NCBI RefSeq assembly: GCF_004569295.1
Contig: NZ_SPQC01000026.1
Span: 1-42,041, forward strand
DNA from: Rothia nasimurium
Lineage (GTDB): Bacteria > Actinomycetota > Actinomycetes > Actinomycetales > Micrococcaceae
Length of the DNA stretch: 42,041 nt
Reading direction: 5' to 3'
In this document: positions 5,660-13,919 of the stretch, one piece after another
Layout of the letters: every line of letters starts with the position of its first letter
Position numbering within the stretch: the stretch's first letter is position 1
Program-made: the position numbers and the translations under genes
Notes under the pieces: model-generated
What the model was told of the DNA's origin: nothing
Databases searched by the model: none
Seen by the model: the letters and a program-made list of their open reading frames with translations, nothing else

Positions 5660-7881
5660 TGCCCCTGCCCCAACAGCAGTCAGACCCGGTGGTGGGCGGT
5701 GTCCTTTCGCCCGGAAGCCTGCGGGCCGAGGCTACCGAGCTCCTTGCCCGCCTGACCGGCAACCCGGCCGCCACCTTCCACCCCGGCCAGTTCGAGGCCA
5801 TTGAGGCCCTGGTGCAGCAGCGCCGCCGGGCCCTGGTAATCCAGCGAACCGGCTGGGGTAAGTCGGCGGTCTACTTCCTCTCCGCCCTGCTCCTGCGTAG
5901 GCGGGAGAGCGGGCCCGCCCTCATCGTCTCGCCCCTGCTGGCCCTCATGCGCGACCAGGTAGAGGCCGCTGCCCGAGCCGGGGTGCGGGCAGGTATGGTC
6001 AACTCGTCGAACATGACCGAGTGGGACGCCGTACGGGCCCAGCTCGCCGCCGGTGAACTCGACGTGCTGCTGGTGGGCCCTGAACGGCTCAATAACCCCT
6101 CCTTCCGCTCAGACTGGCTGCCCGAGTTGGTGCGTACCTGCGGCCTGCTGGTCATCGACGAGGCCCACTGCATCTCTGACTGGGGGCACGACTTCCGCCC
6201 CGACTACCGCCGTATCCGCGACCTGATTGCGGCCCTGCCCACCGGCGTCCCCGTGCTGGCTACCACCGCAACCGCTAATGAGCGGGTGGTGCAGGACGTC
6301 GCCGAGCAGCTCGGCACCCGGCAGCAGGGTAGCGCGGGCTCCGCTGACGACGTGTTTATTCTGCGGGGCCCGCTGTCCCGCGACTCGCTGCGCCTGGGTG
6401 TCCTTGCCCTGCCTAGCGCTAGCAACCGCCTGGGCTGGCTAGCCACCCACCTTGGCAGCCTGCCGGGCTCTGGCATTGTCTACACCCTGACCGTTTCGAC
6501 AGCTGAAGACACCGCCACAGCCTTGCGGGCCGCCGGCTACGAAGTGCTGGCCTACACCGGTAAAACCGACCCCGACGAACGACGCGAGGCCGAAAGCGCC
6601 CTGAAAGAAAACCGGGTCAAAGCCCTGGTCGCTACCAGTGCCCTGGGGATGGGCTTCGATAAGCCTGACCTGGGGTTTGTGGTGCACTTGGGCGCTCCCT
6701 CCAGCGCAGTGGCCTACTACCAGCAGGTGGGTCGAGCCGGTCGTGGCGCTATTAAGGCCGATGTGCTCCTGCTACCCGGCAGCGAAGACAAGGAAATCTG
6801 GGACTACTTCGCCACCGCCTCCATGCCGACCGAAGAAAACACCGGTGCCGTGCTGGCGGCGCTGACCGAGGCAACCGCTGTGGGCACAGAGCTGAGCGTG
6901 CTCGCCCTCGAAACCCGAGTCGATGTTAAGCGATCCTCTCTTGACTTGCTCCTTAAGGTCTTAGCGGTGGAGGGGGCTGTAGAACGTGGCGCCCGCGGCT
7001 GGGTGGCGACCGGAGCTCCCTGGCACTATGACGCCCCCCGCTACGCCCGGGTGCGCCAGGCCCGTCAGCGTGAGCAGGAAGCCATGCTGGCCTACCAGCA
7101 CACCGATACCTGCCGCATGGTCTTCCTGGCCCGCGAACTGGACGACACCACAGCCCGTCCCTGTGGCATCTGTGACGTGTGCGCCGGGCCCTGGCACCCC
7201 ACCGGCTTTAACCCGGCCCTGACTGAGCAGGCAGGGGCAGCCCTGGCCCGCGTGGGCGTACTCATTGAGCCGCGCGGCATGTGGCCCACCGGCCTCGACC
7301 GCTTAGTTCCCCAGGCGGTACACGAAGTTACCGGCAAGCCCCTGCGTGGCAAAATTGCCGAGGCTGAACGGGCTAGTGAGGGCCGAGCCCTCGCCCGCCT
7401 GACCGACCTGGGCTGGGGCAACCGCCTGCGCGAAATTTTCGCCCCCGGCCCCGACGGGCAGGCTGTGGACGGCCCCGTCCCCGCCGACCTAGGCCGGGCC
7501 AGTCTGCAGGTGCTGGCCGAATGGGGCTGGGAGGATCGCCCGGTTGCCGTCATCGGTCTACCCTCGCCGGTGCGTCCGCAGCTGGCATTCTCGCTGGCCC
7601 GCGGCATCGCCGCAGCCGGACGTTTGCCCGACCTGGGCGACTTTGAACTGGCGGACGCCCCCGCCCACTTCGGCGGCAACAGCGTCTTCCGCTGTGCCGG
7701 GGTGCTGAACGCCTACCGCCTACCACCGGCGGCGGCCGACTATCTGGCGACCAACGCGGGCCCGGTTCTCGTCGTCACCGATAGAATTGACTCTCGCTGG
7801 TCAACCACCGTCACCGCCCGTACCTTGCGGGCAGCCGGTGCGACCGCTGTCCTGCCCTACGCCCTGGCCATCACCCACTAA
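5659..7881 (+). CDS. recQ: RecQ-type ATP-dependent DNA helicase with C-terminal PRTase-like domain
   Basis: 740 residues. The superfamily 2 helicase core shows motif 0 (HPGQFEAI), Walker A GWGKS at residues 65-69, DEAH with the RecQ signature HCISDWGHDFRPDYR from about residue 167, and motif VI QQVGRAGR. Four cysteines around residues 485-508 (ending CGICDVC) form the RecQ zinc site. The last about 120 residues contain VLVVTDRIDSRWSTTVTA, reminiscent of the PRPP loop of phosphoribosyltransferases, a fusion seen in actinobacterial RecQ proteins; its role is unknown. The protein unwinds 3'-tailed DNA in recombination repair. The GTG start overlaps the previous stop and has only a weak ribosome-binding site. 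Confidence 0.88.
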   Translation: MPLPQQQSDPVVGGVLSPGSLRAEATELLARLTGNPAATFHPGQFEAIEALVQQRRRALVIQRTGWGKSAVYFLSALLLRRRESGPALIVSPLLALMRDQVEAAARAGVRAGMVNSSNMTEWDAVRAQLAAGELDVLLVGPERLNNPSFRSDWLPELVRTCGLLVIDEAHCISDWGHDFRPDYRRIRDLIAALPTGVPVLATTATANERVVQDVAEQLGTRQQGSAGSADDVFILRGPLSRDSLRLGVLALPSASNRLGWLATHLGSLPGSGIVYTLTVSTAEDTATALRAAGYEVLAYTGKTDPDERREAESALKENRVKALVATSALGMGFDKPDLGFVVHLGAPSSAVAYYQQVGRAGRGAIKADVLLLPGSEDKEIWDYFATASMPTEENTGAVLAALTEATAVGTELSVLALETRVDVKRSSLDLLLKVLAVEGAVERGARGWVATGAPWHYDAPRYARVRQARQREQEAMLAYQHTDTCRMVFLARELDDTTARPCGICDVCAGPWHPTGFNPALTEQAGAALARVGVLIEPRGMWPTGLDRLVPQAVHEVTGKPLRGKIAEAERASEGRALARLTDLGWGNRLREIFAPGPDGQAVDGPVPADLGRASLQVLAEWGWEDRPVAVIGLPSPVRPQLAFSLARGIAAAGRLPDLGDFELADAPAHFGGNSVFRCAGVLNAYRLPPAAADYLATNAGPVLVVTDRIDSRWSTTVTARTLRAAGATAVLPYALAITH

Positions 7882-7899
7882 GCACGCGCCGAAGGAACC

Positions 7900-8385
7900 A
7901 TGCCCCGATCCGCCCTGCCCACGCGTCCGCGCAACCCGCAGCACGAAGCCCTCATGCGCCAGGCCATCGACCAGGCAAAGCTGGCCCTAGCCAGCGACGA
8001 CGTTCCCATCGGGGCGGTGGTTGTGGACGCCGCCGGGCAGGTAATCGGGCGCGGCTACAACCGGCGCGAGGCCGATGCCAACCCCACCGCCCACGCCGAG
8101 GTTATCGCGATTCGGCAGGCCGCCGAACACCTGGGGAGCTGGCGGCTAGAGGACTGCACTCTGGTTGTTACCCTCGAACCCTGCCTCATGTGCGCCGGGG
8201 CTATCCTGCTAGCCCGCCTGTCCACCGTGGTAATAGGGGCCTGGGAAGAAAAAACAGGGGCTGCCGGGAGCGTCTACGACGTGCTGCGCGACCGCAAAGT
8301 CAACCACTGGGTAGAGGTCTACCCCGGGGTGCTTGAGAGCGAGTGCGCCGAGCTCCTGACTACTTTCTTTAGAAAACATCGCTAG
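7900..8385 (+). CDS. tadA: tRNA-specific adenosine deaminase TadA
   Basis: 161 residues of the cytidine/deoxycytidylate deaminase fold. Zinc ligands are His65 in HAE, with Glu67 as proton shuttle, and Cys95 and Cys98 in PCLMC. TadA converts A34 to inosine in tRNA-Arg(ACG). Length and the CAGAIL extension after PCLMC match TadA better than guanine or cytosine deaminases. GAAGGAA lies before the ATG, 18 bases after the helicase stop, so it is likely co-transcribed. A 3' intergenic stretch separates it from the TetR gene. Confidence 0.9.
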   Translation: MPRSALPTRPRNPQHEALMRQAIDQAKLALASDDVPIGAVVVDAAGQVIGRGYNRREADANPTAHAEVIAIRQAAEHLGSWRLEDCTLVVTLEPCLMCAGAILLARLSTVVIGAWEEKTGAAGSVYDVLRDRKVNHWVEVYPGVLESECAELLTTFFRKHR

Positions 8386-8449
8386 TAGGGGAGGGCCTGC
8401 CCTAAAACGCCCCGCAGAAAACTGCACAGCCGCCCCACAATCATGTATC

Positions 8450-8477
8450 TTTGAAAAAGGAATACTATTTTTTCAAA
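8450..8477. promoter_or_regulatory. Dyad operator upstream of the TetR gene
   Basis: TTTGAAAAA (8450-8458) and TTTTTCAAA (8469-8477) are perfect complementary arms separated by 10 bases, ending 18 bases before the regulator start. Position and symmetry fit an autoregulatory TetR-family site; it may overlap the promoter. Confidence 0.55.
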
Positions 8478-8495
8478 TAAGGTAAGGGGGCAGGC

Positions 8496-9149
8496 GTGGC
8501 CAAACAACAGGTAGAAGCGGTCGTCTACGCACACCAAACACCGGTGGTCGAGGCGAGCAGCCGCCGCCCCGGGCGCACCAACAAAACCCAGCTCAAACTC
8601 TTTGAAGCTGCTATGGACATCATGAGCGAGGGCGGCCCCACCGCCACCACTGTTGAGGACATTGCGGAGAGGGCCGGGGTCTCAAAAGGTACGGTCTACT
8701 ACAATTTCGGGTCGAAGAGGACCATGATTGACCAGCTCCTGCAGTACGGTGCCAAGCTGTTGCTGGCCGAGATGACCACGGTTGCCAGCAACCACGACGA
8801 CCCCCGAGAAGCCCTGCGGAGCGCCCTGCACGCCGCCATTATCTACCTGAGCGAGCACCCCGGCTTCGCCCGACTGTGGGTGTCAGAGCTCTGGCGGGCT
8901 GGTGCTGAATGGTCGCCCACCACCGACCTGATTCGTGCAGACATCATGTGCTTTATCCGCGAGCTCATTAGCCGCCTGGCTACCCGCTACACCGTGCGCA
9001 CAGACCGCTCGGTCGAGGGGGTCTCCCTTATTATCTTTGGCGCGGTCTTCATGCTCTCCATGGATGAAACCCGCCACGGTGCTGAGCGCACCCCCGATGA
9101 GGGGGCCGAGCTGGCTATGCTCACCATCGACGGCTACATTCAGGGCTAG
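8496..9149 (+). CDS. TetR/AcrR family transcriptional regulator
   Basis: 217 residues. An N-terminal basic extension leads into a helix-turn-helix at residues about 51-75 (TVEDIAERAGVSKGTVYYNF), the TetR signature, followed by an all-helical ligand domain ending MLTIDGYIQG. Family members repress a linked efflux or enzyme gene and their own promoter until a ligand binds. The only linked target visible is its own upstream dyad (8450-8477). GTG start with AAGGGGG 6 bases upstream. No partner transporter is adjacent, so the regulon is likely elsewhere. Confidence 0.85.
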   Translation: MAKQQVEAVVYAHQTPVVEASSRRPGRTNKTQLKLFEAAMDIMSEGGPTATTVEDIAERAGVSKGTVYYNFGSKRTMIDQLLQYGAKLLLAEMTTVASNHDDPREALRSALHAAIIYLSEHPGFARLWVSELWRAGAEWSPTTDLIRADIMCFIRELISRLATRYTVRTDRSVEGVSLIIFGAVFMLSMDETRHGAERTPDEGAELAMLTIDGYIQG

Positions 9150-9214
9150 AGACCTGCCTGCTGGCCCCACTGAGTTGAGTGACCAGGGTATCTAGGGTAA
9201 AATTTCCAGAGTTT

Positions 9215-9305
9215 GGTGACGTGTCCGAGCGGCCGAAGGTGCAACACTCGAAATGTTGTGTACGGTAACCCCGTACCGAGGGTTCAAATCCCTCCGTCAC
9301 CGCCA
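9215..9305 (+). tRNA. tRNA-Ser (CGA)
   Basis: Acceptor GGTGACG (9215-9221) pairs with CGTCACC (9295-9301), then discriminator G and encoded CCA. Anticodon loop CTCGAAA gives anticodon CGA. A long variable arm (TACGG...CCGTA) and GGTTCAAATCC T-loop are typical of a serine type II tRNA. Reads UCG codons. Confidence 0.95.
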
Positions 9306-9310
9306 GCGAT

Positions 9311-9356
9311 AAAAACCCGTTTCCCCTAGTAAAAGCTAGGGGAGGCGGGTTTTTTC
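9311..9356 (+). terminator. Rho-independent terminator after tRNA-Ser
   Basis: AAAACCCG and TTCCCCTAG arms pair with CTAGGGGA and CGGGTTTT around a short loop, ending in TTTTTT. Follows the tRNA gene directly. Confidence 0.8.
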
Positions 9357-9386
9357 ATGCCCAAAGGAGGCTCCGTGACAAAAATC

Positions 9387-9402
9387 TGACATAAACATGT
9401 CA
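9387..9402. promoter_or_regulatory. Small perfect dyad upstream of upp
   Basis: TGACAT-AAAC-ATGTCA, 6-base arms with a 4-base centre, about 40 bases upstream of the putative upp -35 box. It may be an operator; it may also be chance given its length. Confidence 0.3.
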
Positions 9403-9442
9403 AGCGGTGATACCCCTGTGATACTCGTTTGCCCTCCAACTC

Positions 9443-9470
9443 TTTACGGGCTGGTGCCCAGTGGTAGCTT
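9443..9470 (+). promoter_or_regulatory. Putative leaderless promoter of upp
   Basis: TTTACG (9443-9448), 16-base spacer, TAGCTT (9465-9470), then six bases to the ATG. A -10 box ending 7 bases before the start codon and no ribosome-binding site imply a leaderless mRNA, common in actinobacteria. Confidence 0.5.
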
Positions 9471-9476
9471 TTAACT

Positions 9477-10115
9477 ATGCGTATTAAAGTTCTGGACCAC
9501 CCCCTGGTTGACCACAAAATTACCGTTCTTCGCGATAAGAACACCCCCTCCCCGATTTTCCGCCAGCTTGTAGACGAGCTCGTCACCCTTCTGGCCTACG
9601 AGGCTACCCGCGAGATTCGCGTTGAGCCCCGCGAGGTTGAGACCCCCGTTGCTACCACCGTTGGCTCCCACATCGCCAACCCCCGCCCCCTGATCGTGCC
9701 GATTCTGCGCGCCGGTCTGGGTATGCTAGAGGGTATGACCCGCCTGATTCCTACCGCTGAGGTGGGCTTCCTGGGTATGGCCCGCAATGAGGAAACCCTG
9801 GATATTGTCACCTACGCCGAGCGTCTCCCTGAGGATCTCACCGGCCGTCAGGTCTACGTGCTTGACCCCATGCTGGCCACCGGCGGCACCCTGATTGAGT
9901 CCATCAAGTTCCTGCGCGCTCGCGGCGCTGAGCACATCACTTGTGTGTGCGTGCTGGGTGCCCCTGAGGGTATTGAGGCCCTTGAGAAGGGCGTTGACAG
10001 CCTTGAGAACGTCGACCTCTTCCTGGCTGCCCAGGACGACCGCCTCGACGAGAAGGCCTACATTGTGCCTGGTCTGGGCGATGCCGGTGACCGCCTATAC
10101 GGGGTCGCTGAGTAG
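9477..10115 (+). CDS. upp: Uracil phosphoribosyltransferase
   Basis: 212 residues, the usual length for Upp. Contains PILRAGLGM and the PRPP-binding loop [10 protein letters not shown] at about residue 130-140, and ends near [12 protein letters not shown], the uracil-binding tail. It salvages uracil plus PRPP to UMP in the cytoplasm. Unlike most genes here it lacks a ribosome-binding site and appears leaderless. Followed by a strong terminator (10140-10178), so monocistronic. Confidence 0.96.
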   Translation: MRIKVLDHPLVDHKITVLRDKNTPSPIFRQLVDELVTLLAYEATREIRVEPREVETPVATTVGSHIANPRPLIVPILRAGLGMLEGMTRLIPTAEVGFLGMARNEETLDIVTYAERLPEDLTGRQVYVLDPMLATGGTLIESIKFLRARGAEHITCVCVLGAPEGIEALEKGVDSLENVDLFLAAQDDRLDEKAYIVPGLGDAGDRLYGVAE

Positions 10116-10139
10116 GAATTTTAGCTTACTGCCTTAGCC

Positions 10140-10178
10140 CAGGGGCAGCCTGTCAGATGGCGGGCTGCCCCTGTTTTT
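10140..10178 (+). terminator. Rho-independent terminator of upp
   Basis: CAGGGGCAGCC (10140-10150) pairs with GGCTGCCCCTG (10163-10173), followed by TTTTT. Confidence 0.85.
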
Positions 10179-10350
10179 GTAGGGATGGACGCCTGTTGCC
10201 GGCCCGGTATATGATGGCAAATATATTGCATGGTGAGATTTGCCCACAAAAAGGTATTGACATTTGAGTTTCAGGCGTTCTAGTTGTCTGGTTTTTTCGG
10301 CAGGTAAAAATATGCAGAAAACCGGGGGCGCCAAGGCTTTATTTAGAACT

Positions 10351-10380
10351 TGGGGTGTAAAAGTATGCCGTGGGGTGTAA
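10351..10380 (+). promoter_or_regulatory. Direct repeats TGGGGTGTAA, 20-bp period
   Basis: Identical 10-mers at 10351-10360 and 10371-10380, exactly 20 bases apart (about two helical turns), 13 bases upstream of a good -35 box. Tandem direct repeats at this position are how OmpR/PhoB-type winged-helix activators usually bind. Autoregulation by the downstream gene is an inference. Confidence 0.5.
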
Positions 10381-10392
10381 GGATTTTCATGT

Positions 10393-10421
10393 TTGATGAC
10401 CCTCGCTGCGGGGGCTAGACT
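10393..10421 (+). promoter_or_regulatory. Sigma-70-type promoter of the winged-helix gene
   Basis: TTGATG (10393-10398), 17-base spacer, TAGACT (10416-10421). It predicts a leader of about 145 bases before the ATG at 10576. The remaining intergenic DNA (10179-10575) has no coding frame. Confidence 0.55.
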
Positions 10422-10575
10422 AAGATAAGTTGAAAAAATACGCGAATATTACTTGCTTTAAATACAAATTCGGACAACGATTAAAAGTAGACAGCAGTCC
10501 TACCCACACACGGGGTTTGCTTTCTAGCGGAACCGCACACTAATGCTCAACTCATACAGGGAGAAGGTAGGCAAA

Positions 10576-11349
10576 ATGTCAGGTGCACCGGGGTATGTTC
10601 ACATCTCGCAGCGCAACCGTTCTGCCGCTCAGCGCCAGCAGGGCGCAGCCGGCCATAGTCGTGGTATTGCAAAGCAGCAGCCCGCTAATCTTCGCCCTAT
10701 GACCTATAAGCCTGAGCCTCCGCGCGCAGCTGCGCAGGAGAACGAAGCTCGCGGCTTCGTCATTTATGTTGGCCTCAGCGAAGAAGCTGCCGCTAACCAC
10801 GGAACCTCTTTGGTGCGAATCGTCCAAGATACCCGCGCCTACGTGCAGAACCAGGTGCCTGGCGCAGAGTCCTACGCTGCTGTGGCGCTGGCCCCTGCCG
10901 ATGCGCAGGGTAGCGACCTTGAGGTCGTCCGCAATGCTCTGGGCGACCCCACTGCCGTGCACTACCAGCCTGAGGCGGTACCGGCATCCGCTCATCACGG
11001 TGGCGAGGACGTCAAGCCCACCCACTCAGTGGGCGTGCTGATTGATCTTTCCCGCCGCGAGGTTTACCTGGACGGTGAACTGCTCAACCTCACCTACAAG
11101 GAGTTTGAGCTCCTCAACTACCTGGTTGAAAACGGCCAGCGCACCGTTGCCCGCGAAGAGCTGCTTACCAGTCTGTGGCGCGACGCTGAAGAAATCCCCA
11201 ATGAGCGCACCATCGACGTGCATATCCGCCGTCTGCGCTCTAAGCTGGGCCGCCTATCGAATACCGTGCGTACCGTGCGCGGCCAGGGCTACCGCTTCTA
11301 CGAGCACCCCGAGGTCGTTGTCTGGGCAGCACCGGAATACTCCATCTAG
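10576..11349 (+). CDS. Winged-helix (OmpR/PhoB-type) transcriptional regulator without receiver
   Basis: 257 residues from ATG 10576, preferred over 10543 because GAGAAGG stands 9 bases upstream. The C-terminal about 100 residues are a Trans_reg_C winged helix (VYLDGELLNLTYKEFELLNY, then NERTIDVHIRRLRSKLG and VRTVRGQGYRF). The N-terminal half lacks the Asp residues of a receiver domain; it begins with a basic low-complexity stretch and a small alpha/beta region of unknown function. Such orphan regulators are conserved in Micrococcaceae. Direct repeats at 10351-10380 next to its promoter suggest autoregulation. Confidence 0.82.
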   Translation: MSGAPGYVHISQRNRSAAQRQQGAAGHSRGIAKQQPANLRPMTYKPEPPRAAAQENEARGFVIYVGLSEEAAANHGTSLVRIVQDTRAYVQNQVPGAESYAAVALAPADAQGSDLEVVRNALGDPTAVHYQPEAVPASAHHGGEDVKPTHSVGVLIDLSRREVYLDGELLNLTYKEFELLNYLVENGQRTVAREELLTSLWRDAEEIPNERTIDVHIRRLRSKLGRLSNTVRTVRGQGYRFYEHPEVVVWAAPEYSI

Positions 11350-11361
11350 GTTTACACCCAC

Positions 11362-11412
11362 CGTGCGAAGAGCGTCGCACTCAGCTATAAAGGCTGGGTA
11401 CGGCGCTCTTTA
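11362..11412 (+). terminator. Imperfect hairpin after the winged-helix gene
   Basis: GAAGAGCGTCG pairs imperfectly with CGGCGCTCTTT around a long loop, with a short T-run. Weak terminator candidate about 15 bases downstream of the stop. Confidence 0.4.
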
Positions 11413-11478
11413 TGTGCGCGGACGCTCCCGCCCCGGCTACCTGCTATCGGGGGAGCGGGCGGTAGTAGAGTAGAGGGC

Positions 11479-12261
11479 ATGACTGTTCCCTCTCTGAAAA
11501 CTTCTCTTGTTGGCTCTGGGTCCATCAAAACTGTCTTTTTGCACGGTCTGCTGGGGCGGGGTAAGAACTTCACCCGAATCGCTAAGGGGTTGGGGGAGGG
11601 GGTGCAAACCCTGCTCGTTGACCTGCCCAACCACGGGGCCAGTTACTGGACAGAGAGCTTCGACTACCGGCAGATGGCGGACTTGGCAGCTAAGGCCATT
11701 GAAGAGTTTGGGGCCGGTGAACCTGTGGTGCTGATGGGCCACTCGATGGGCGGCAAAATCGCTATGCTGCTGGCCCTGCGCCACCCCCATCTGGTGAGCA
11801 AGCTGGTGGTTATCGATATTGCCCCGGGGGAGTCTAAGGGCAGTTTTGAAATTCTCATGGATTCTATGCTGAACCTGCCCATTGCCACCTACACCACCCG
11901 CTCCCAGGCCGAAGCTGACCTGGCAGTCAACGTGCCAGCTGCCGGCACCCGAGCCTTCCTGCTACAGAATCTGACCATGTCAAAGGCCGGTAACTCCTGG
12001 GAACCCAACCTACAGATGCTCCGCCGCCACCTGCCCGAGATTATGGGCTGGCCAGGAGCTGACGGAGTTTTTAAGAAGCCGGTGCTGTGGGTTGCAGGTG
12101 GGGACTCCCCCTACATCACAGACGCTGACCTTGTGCCCATGAAGAAGCTCTTCCCCCTGGTACGCCGTGTGGTGCTGAAGGGGGCCGGGCACTGGGTGCA
12201 CTCTGAGAAGCCCGAAGAGACCATTTACCTGCTCAAGCGCTTTATCGGCCTCGACGGTTAG
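11479..12261 (+). CDS. Alpha/beta hydrolase (YbfF/ABHD11-like esterase)
   Basis: 260 residues with the hydrolase triad: nucleophile Ser in GHSMGG at about residue 87-92, an acidic residue in the GGDSPY turn, and His238 in GAGHWVH. The oxyanion loop HGLLGRG and DLPNHGAS match the short YbfF/ABHD11 esterases acting on acyl esters or acyl-CoA. Substrate not determinable. ATG preceded by AGAGGG. The next gene starts 9 bases after the stop, so the pair is an operon. Confidence 0.8.
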   Translation: MTVPSLKTSLVGSGSIKTVFLHGLLGRGKNFTRIAKGLGEGVQTLLVDLPNHGASYWTESFDYRQMADLAAKAIEEFGAGEPVVLMGHSMGGKIAMLLALRHPHLVSKLVVIDIAPGESKGSFEILMDSMLNLPIATYTTRSQAEADLAVNVPAAGTRAFLLQNLTMSKAGNSWEPNLQMLRRHLPEIMGWPGADGVFKKPVLWVAGGDSPYITDADLVPMKKLFPLVRRVVLKGAGHWVHSEKPEETIYLLKRFIGLDG

Positions 12262-12270
12262 GATGGGTGT

Positions 12271-12798
12271 ATGACCGATTTCGCCCTCCCCCGTCACGAT
12301 GCCCGCACCCTCATTATTATGCGCCATGCTGAAGCTGACTGGGGGCTTGACGATTTCAACCGCCCGCTGACCCGTCATGGGAGCGAGCAGGCCCAGCGGG
12401 CCGGGGCATGGCTGAAGGAGAAGGGGCTGATACCCGAGATGCTGGTCAGTTCCGCAGCCCTGCGGACGCGGCAGACCACTACCTGGGTTTCAGATGCCCT
12501 GGGAGAAAAGGCCCCTACCGCCAGCCTGGATGAACGCCTCTACAACGCACCGGCCTCAGCCCTGCTGACCGCTATCAACCGCACCCCCGCCGGGGTGCAG
12601 TCCCTGATGCTGATTGCCCACCTTCCCGGAGTGCAGGACGCCGCCCTGCAGCTGGCCCGCCCCGACTCAGAGTACGAGGCGCTGATGGACGCCTCCTACG
12701 GGTATGCCCCCTCGTCCCTGACCGTTTTTGAGGTAAGCAGCGACTGGGACCAGCTGATTGAGGGCGAGGCCCGCCTGACCCATTTCGCAAGCTTTTAG
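12271..12798 (+). CDS. SixA-type histidine phosphatase
   Basis: 175 residues of the histidine phosphatase superfamily. The phosphate-binding RHAE motif is at residues 18-21 (IMRHAEADW), followed by RPLTRHGSEQA and a second catalytic His in LIAHLPG near residue 118. The short form with ADWG...RPLT is the SixA branch, which removes phosphate from phosphohistidine proteins; physiological target not deducible. GGATGGGTGT precedes the ATG. Co-transcribed with the hydrolase gene. Confidence 0.82.
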   Translation: MTDFALPRHDARTLIIMRHAEADWGLDDFNRPLTRHGSEQAQRAGAWLKEKGLIPEMLVSSAALRTRQTTTWVSDALGEKAPTASLDERLYNAPASALLTAINRTPAGVQSLMLIAHLPGVQDAALQLARPDSEYEALMDASYGYAPSSLTVFEVSSDWDQLIEGEARLTHFASF

Positions 12799-12860
12799 CG
12801 GGAGCTGCCTACGGGCTCCGAACCTGTGGTGCTAGCCGCTGGGTGCCGTGAAGGTACAGA

Positions 12861-12894
12861 AAAACCCCGGTCGACTAAGGTCAACCGGGGTTTT
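12861..12894. terminator. Bidirectional terminator of tRNA-Ser(GCU)
   Basis: AAAACCCCGG (12861-12870) pairs with CCGGGGTTTT (12885-12894), with partial pairing of GTCGAC/GTCAAC inside. T-runs exist on both strands, so it can end the minus-strand tRNA and the plus-strand phosphatase transcript. Confidence 0.8.
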
Positions 12895-12895
12895 A

Positions 12896-12987
12896 TGGCG
12901 GAGACGGGGGGATTTGAACCCCCGGTCGAGTTTAACCCCGACCCTTCATTAGCAGTGAAGTCCATTCGGCCGCTCTGGCACGTCTCC
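12896..12987 (-). tRNA. tRNA-Ser (GCU)
   Basis: On the minus strand GGAGACG (from 12987) pairs with CGTCTCC, then G and encoded CCA ending at 12896. Anticodon loop CTGCTAA gives GCU, reading AGC/AGU. Long variable arm of a type II tRNA and GGTTCAAATCC T-loop. Confidence 0.95.
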
Positions 12988-13164
12988 ATAGTCTGTGTAG
13001 AGGCTCGTCAACGTGGCCTAGCAACACAGCTCTACCCATACTAGCGACAAAAGTAGCGGCGGTCAAAACCCCGTGAGATACAGGCGCTAACCCTGGAGCT
13101 TGCTGTGGACCACTTGATAAAATGGCACAGGTAACACTCAGCACCCAACGGTAAGGAAATCGGC

Positions 13165-13551
13165 GTGTCAGAATCGTACAACCAGCAGAATCACCAGAAT
13201 TCAGGCCAGAACTACGGCTCCTACAGTGCGCCCAGCGAGCAGCCCTACGCGCAGAACTACAACCAGCCCTACGGCCAGGTTGCTGTAAACCCTGAGGGGC
13301 AGAAGCACGCCCAGAACGCCATGATTTTCGGCATTCTGTCCATCGTTATTGCGGGCCTCGGTGTAGTTCTTGGTCCCCTGGCTCTTTCCCAGGTCCGCAA
13401 GGCTGAATCCTACGGGGCTGAGGCAACCGTCGGTAAGGTCACCGGCTGGATTGGTCTGGTGCTGGGCATCCTCTCCCTGCTCTTCATCATCGCCTACATT
13501 GCCTTTGTTGTTGTTTTGATCGGCACCGCCGGTACTTCTTCTACCTACTAG
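13165..13551 (+). CDS. DUF4190-type small membrane protein
   Basis: 128 residues. The first about 48 are Gln/Asn/Tyr/Ser-rich and disordered (QQNHQNSGQNYGSY), followed by two transmembrane helices around residues 52-75 and 95-122 with ALSQVRKAE between them, the hallmark loop of the DUF4190 family. Function unknown. GTG start with TAAGGAAA 6 bases upstream. Similar in design to the 4922-5659 protein but shorter. Confidence 0.8.
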   Translation: MSESYNQQNHQNSGQNYGSYSAPSEQPYAQNYNQPYGQVAVNPEGQKHAQNAMIFGILSIVIAGLGVVLGPLALSQVRKAESYGAEATVGKVTGWIGLVLGILSLLFIIAYIAFVVVLIGTAGTSSTY

Positions 13552-13579
13552 TACTAGAAGTCTTTTACCTAGAGAGCGG

Positions 13580-13608
13580 GGGGCAGGCTGAGACCTGCCC
13601 CTGCTTTT
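13580..13608 (+). terminator. Terminator of the DUF4190 gene
   Basis: GGGGCAGG (13580-13587) pairs with CCTGCCCC (13594-13601) across CTGAGA, followed by TGCTTTT. Confidence 0.7.
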
Positions 13609-13627
13609 GTCTCTGAATCCGGGCATG

Positions 13628-13655
13628 AAAAAACCCGCTCCCTTACGGAAGCGGG
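13628..13655 (-). terminator. Terminator of tRNA-Ser(UGA)
   Basis: On the minus strand CCCGCTTCC pairs with GGGAGCGGG around GTAA with one mismatch, followed by TTTTTT. Confidence 0.75.
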
Positions 13656-13660
13656 CTTCG

Positions 13661-13751
13661 TGGCGGATGGTGTGGGATTTGAACCCACGAGACGGGGTTG
13701 CCGCCTACTGGTTTTCAAGACCAGCTCCTTCGGCCGCTCGGACAACCATCC
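13661..13751 (-). tRNA. tRNA-Ser (UGA)
   Basis: On the minus strand GGATGGT (from 13751) pairs with ACCATCC, then G and encoded CCA ending at 13661. Anticodon loop CTTGAAA gives UGA, reading UCA. Long variable arm and GGTTCAAATCC T-loop. Confidence 0.95.
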
Positions 13752-13919
13752 AAACTGTGCTGAGCACTTCTACCATGGTACACAGTTGCCGCCCTAAAGC
13801 AAAATAGTGGCCTTTGTGCCCTTGCTCTCGTTAGGCTGGGGTAAGGGGCGGGCAGTAAACATCCGTCCTCCTAGCTGCCCGGTAAGGGGCAGAAAAACCT
13901 GTCTGAGAAGGAGTTCCCC

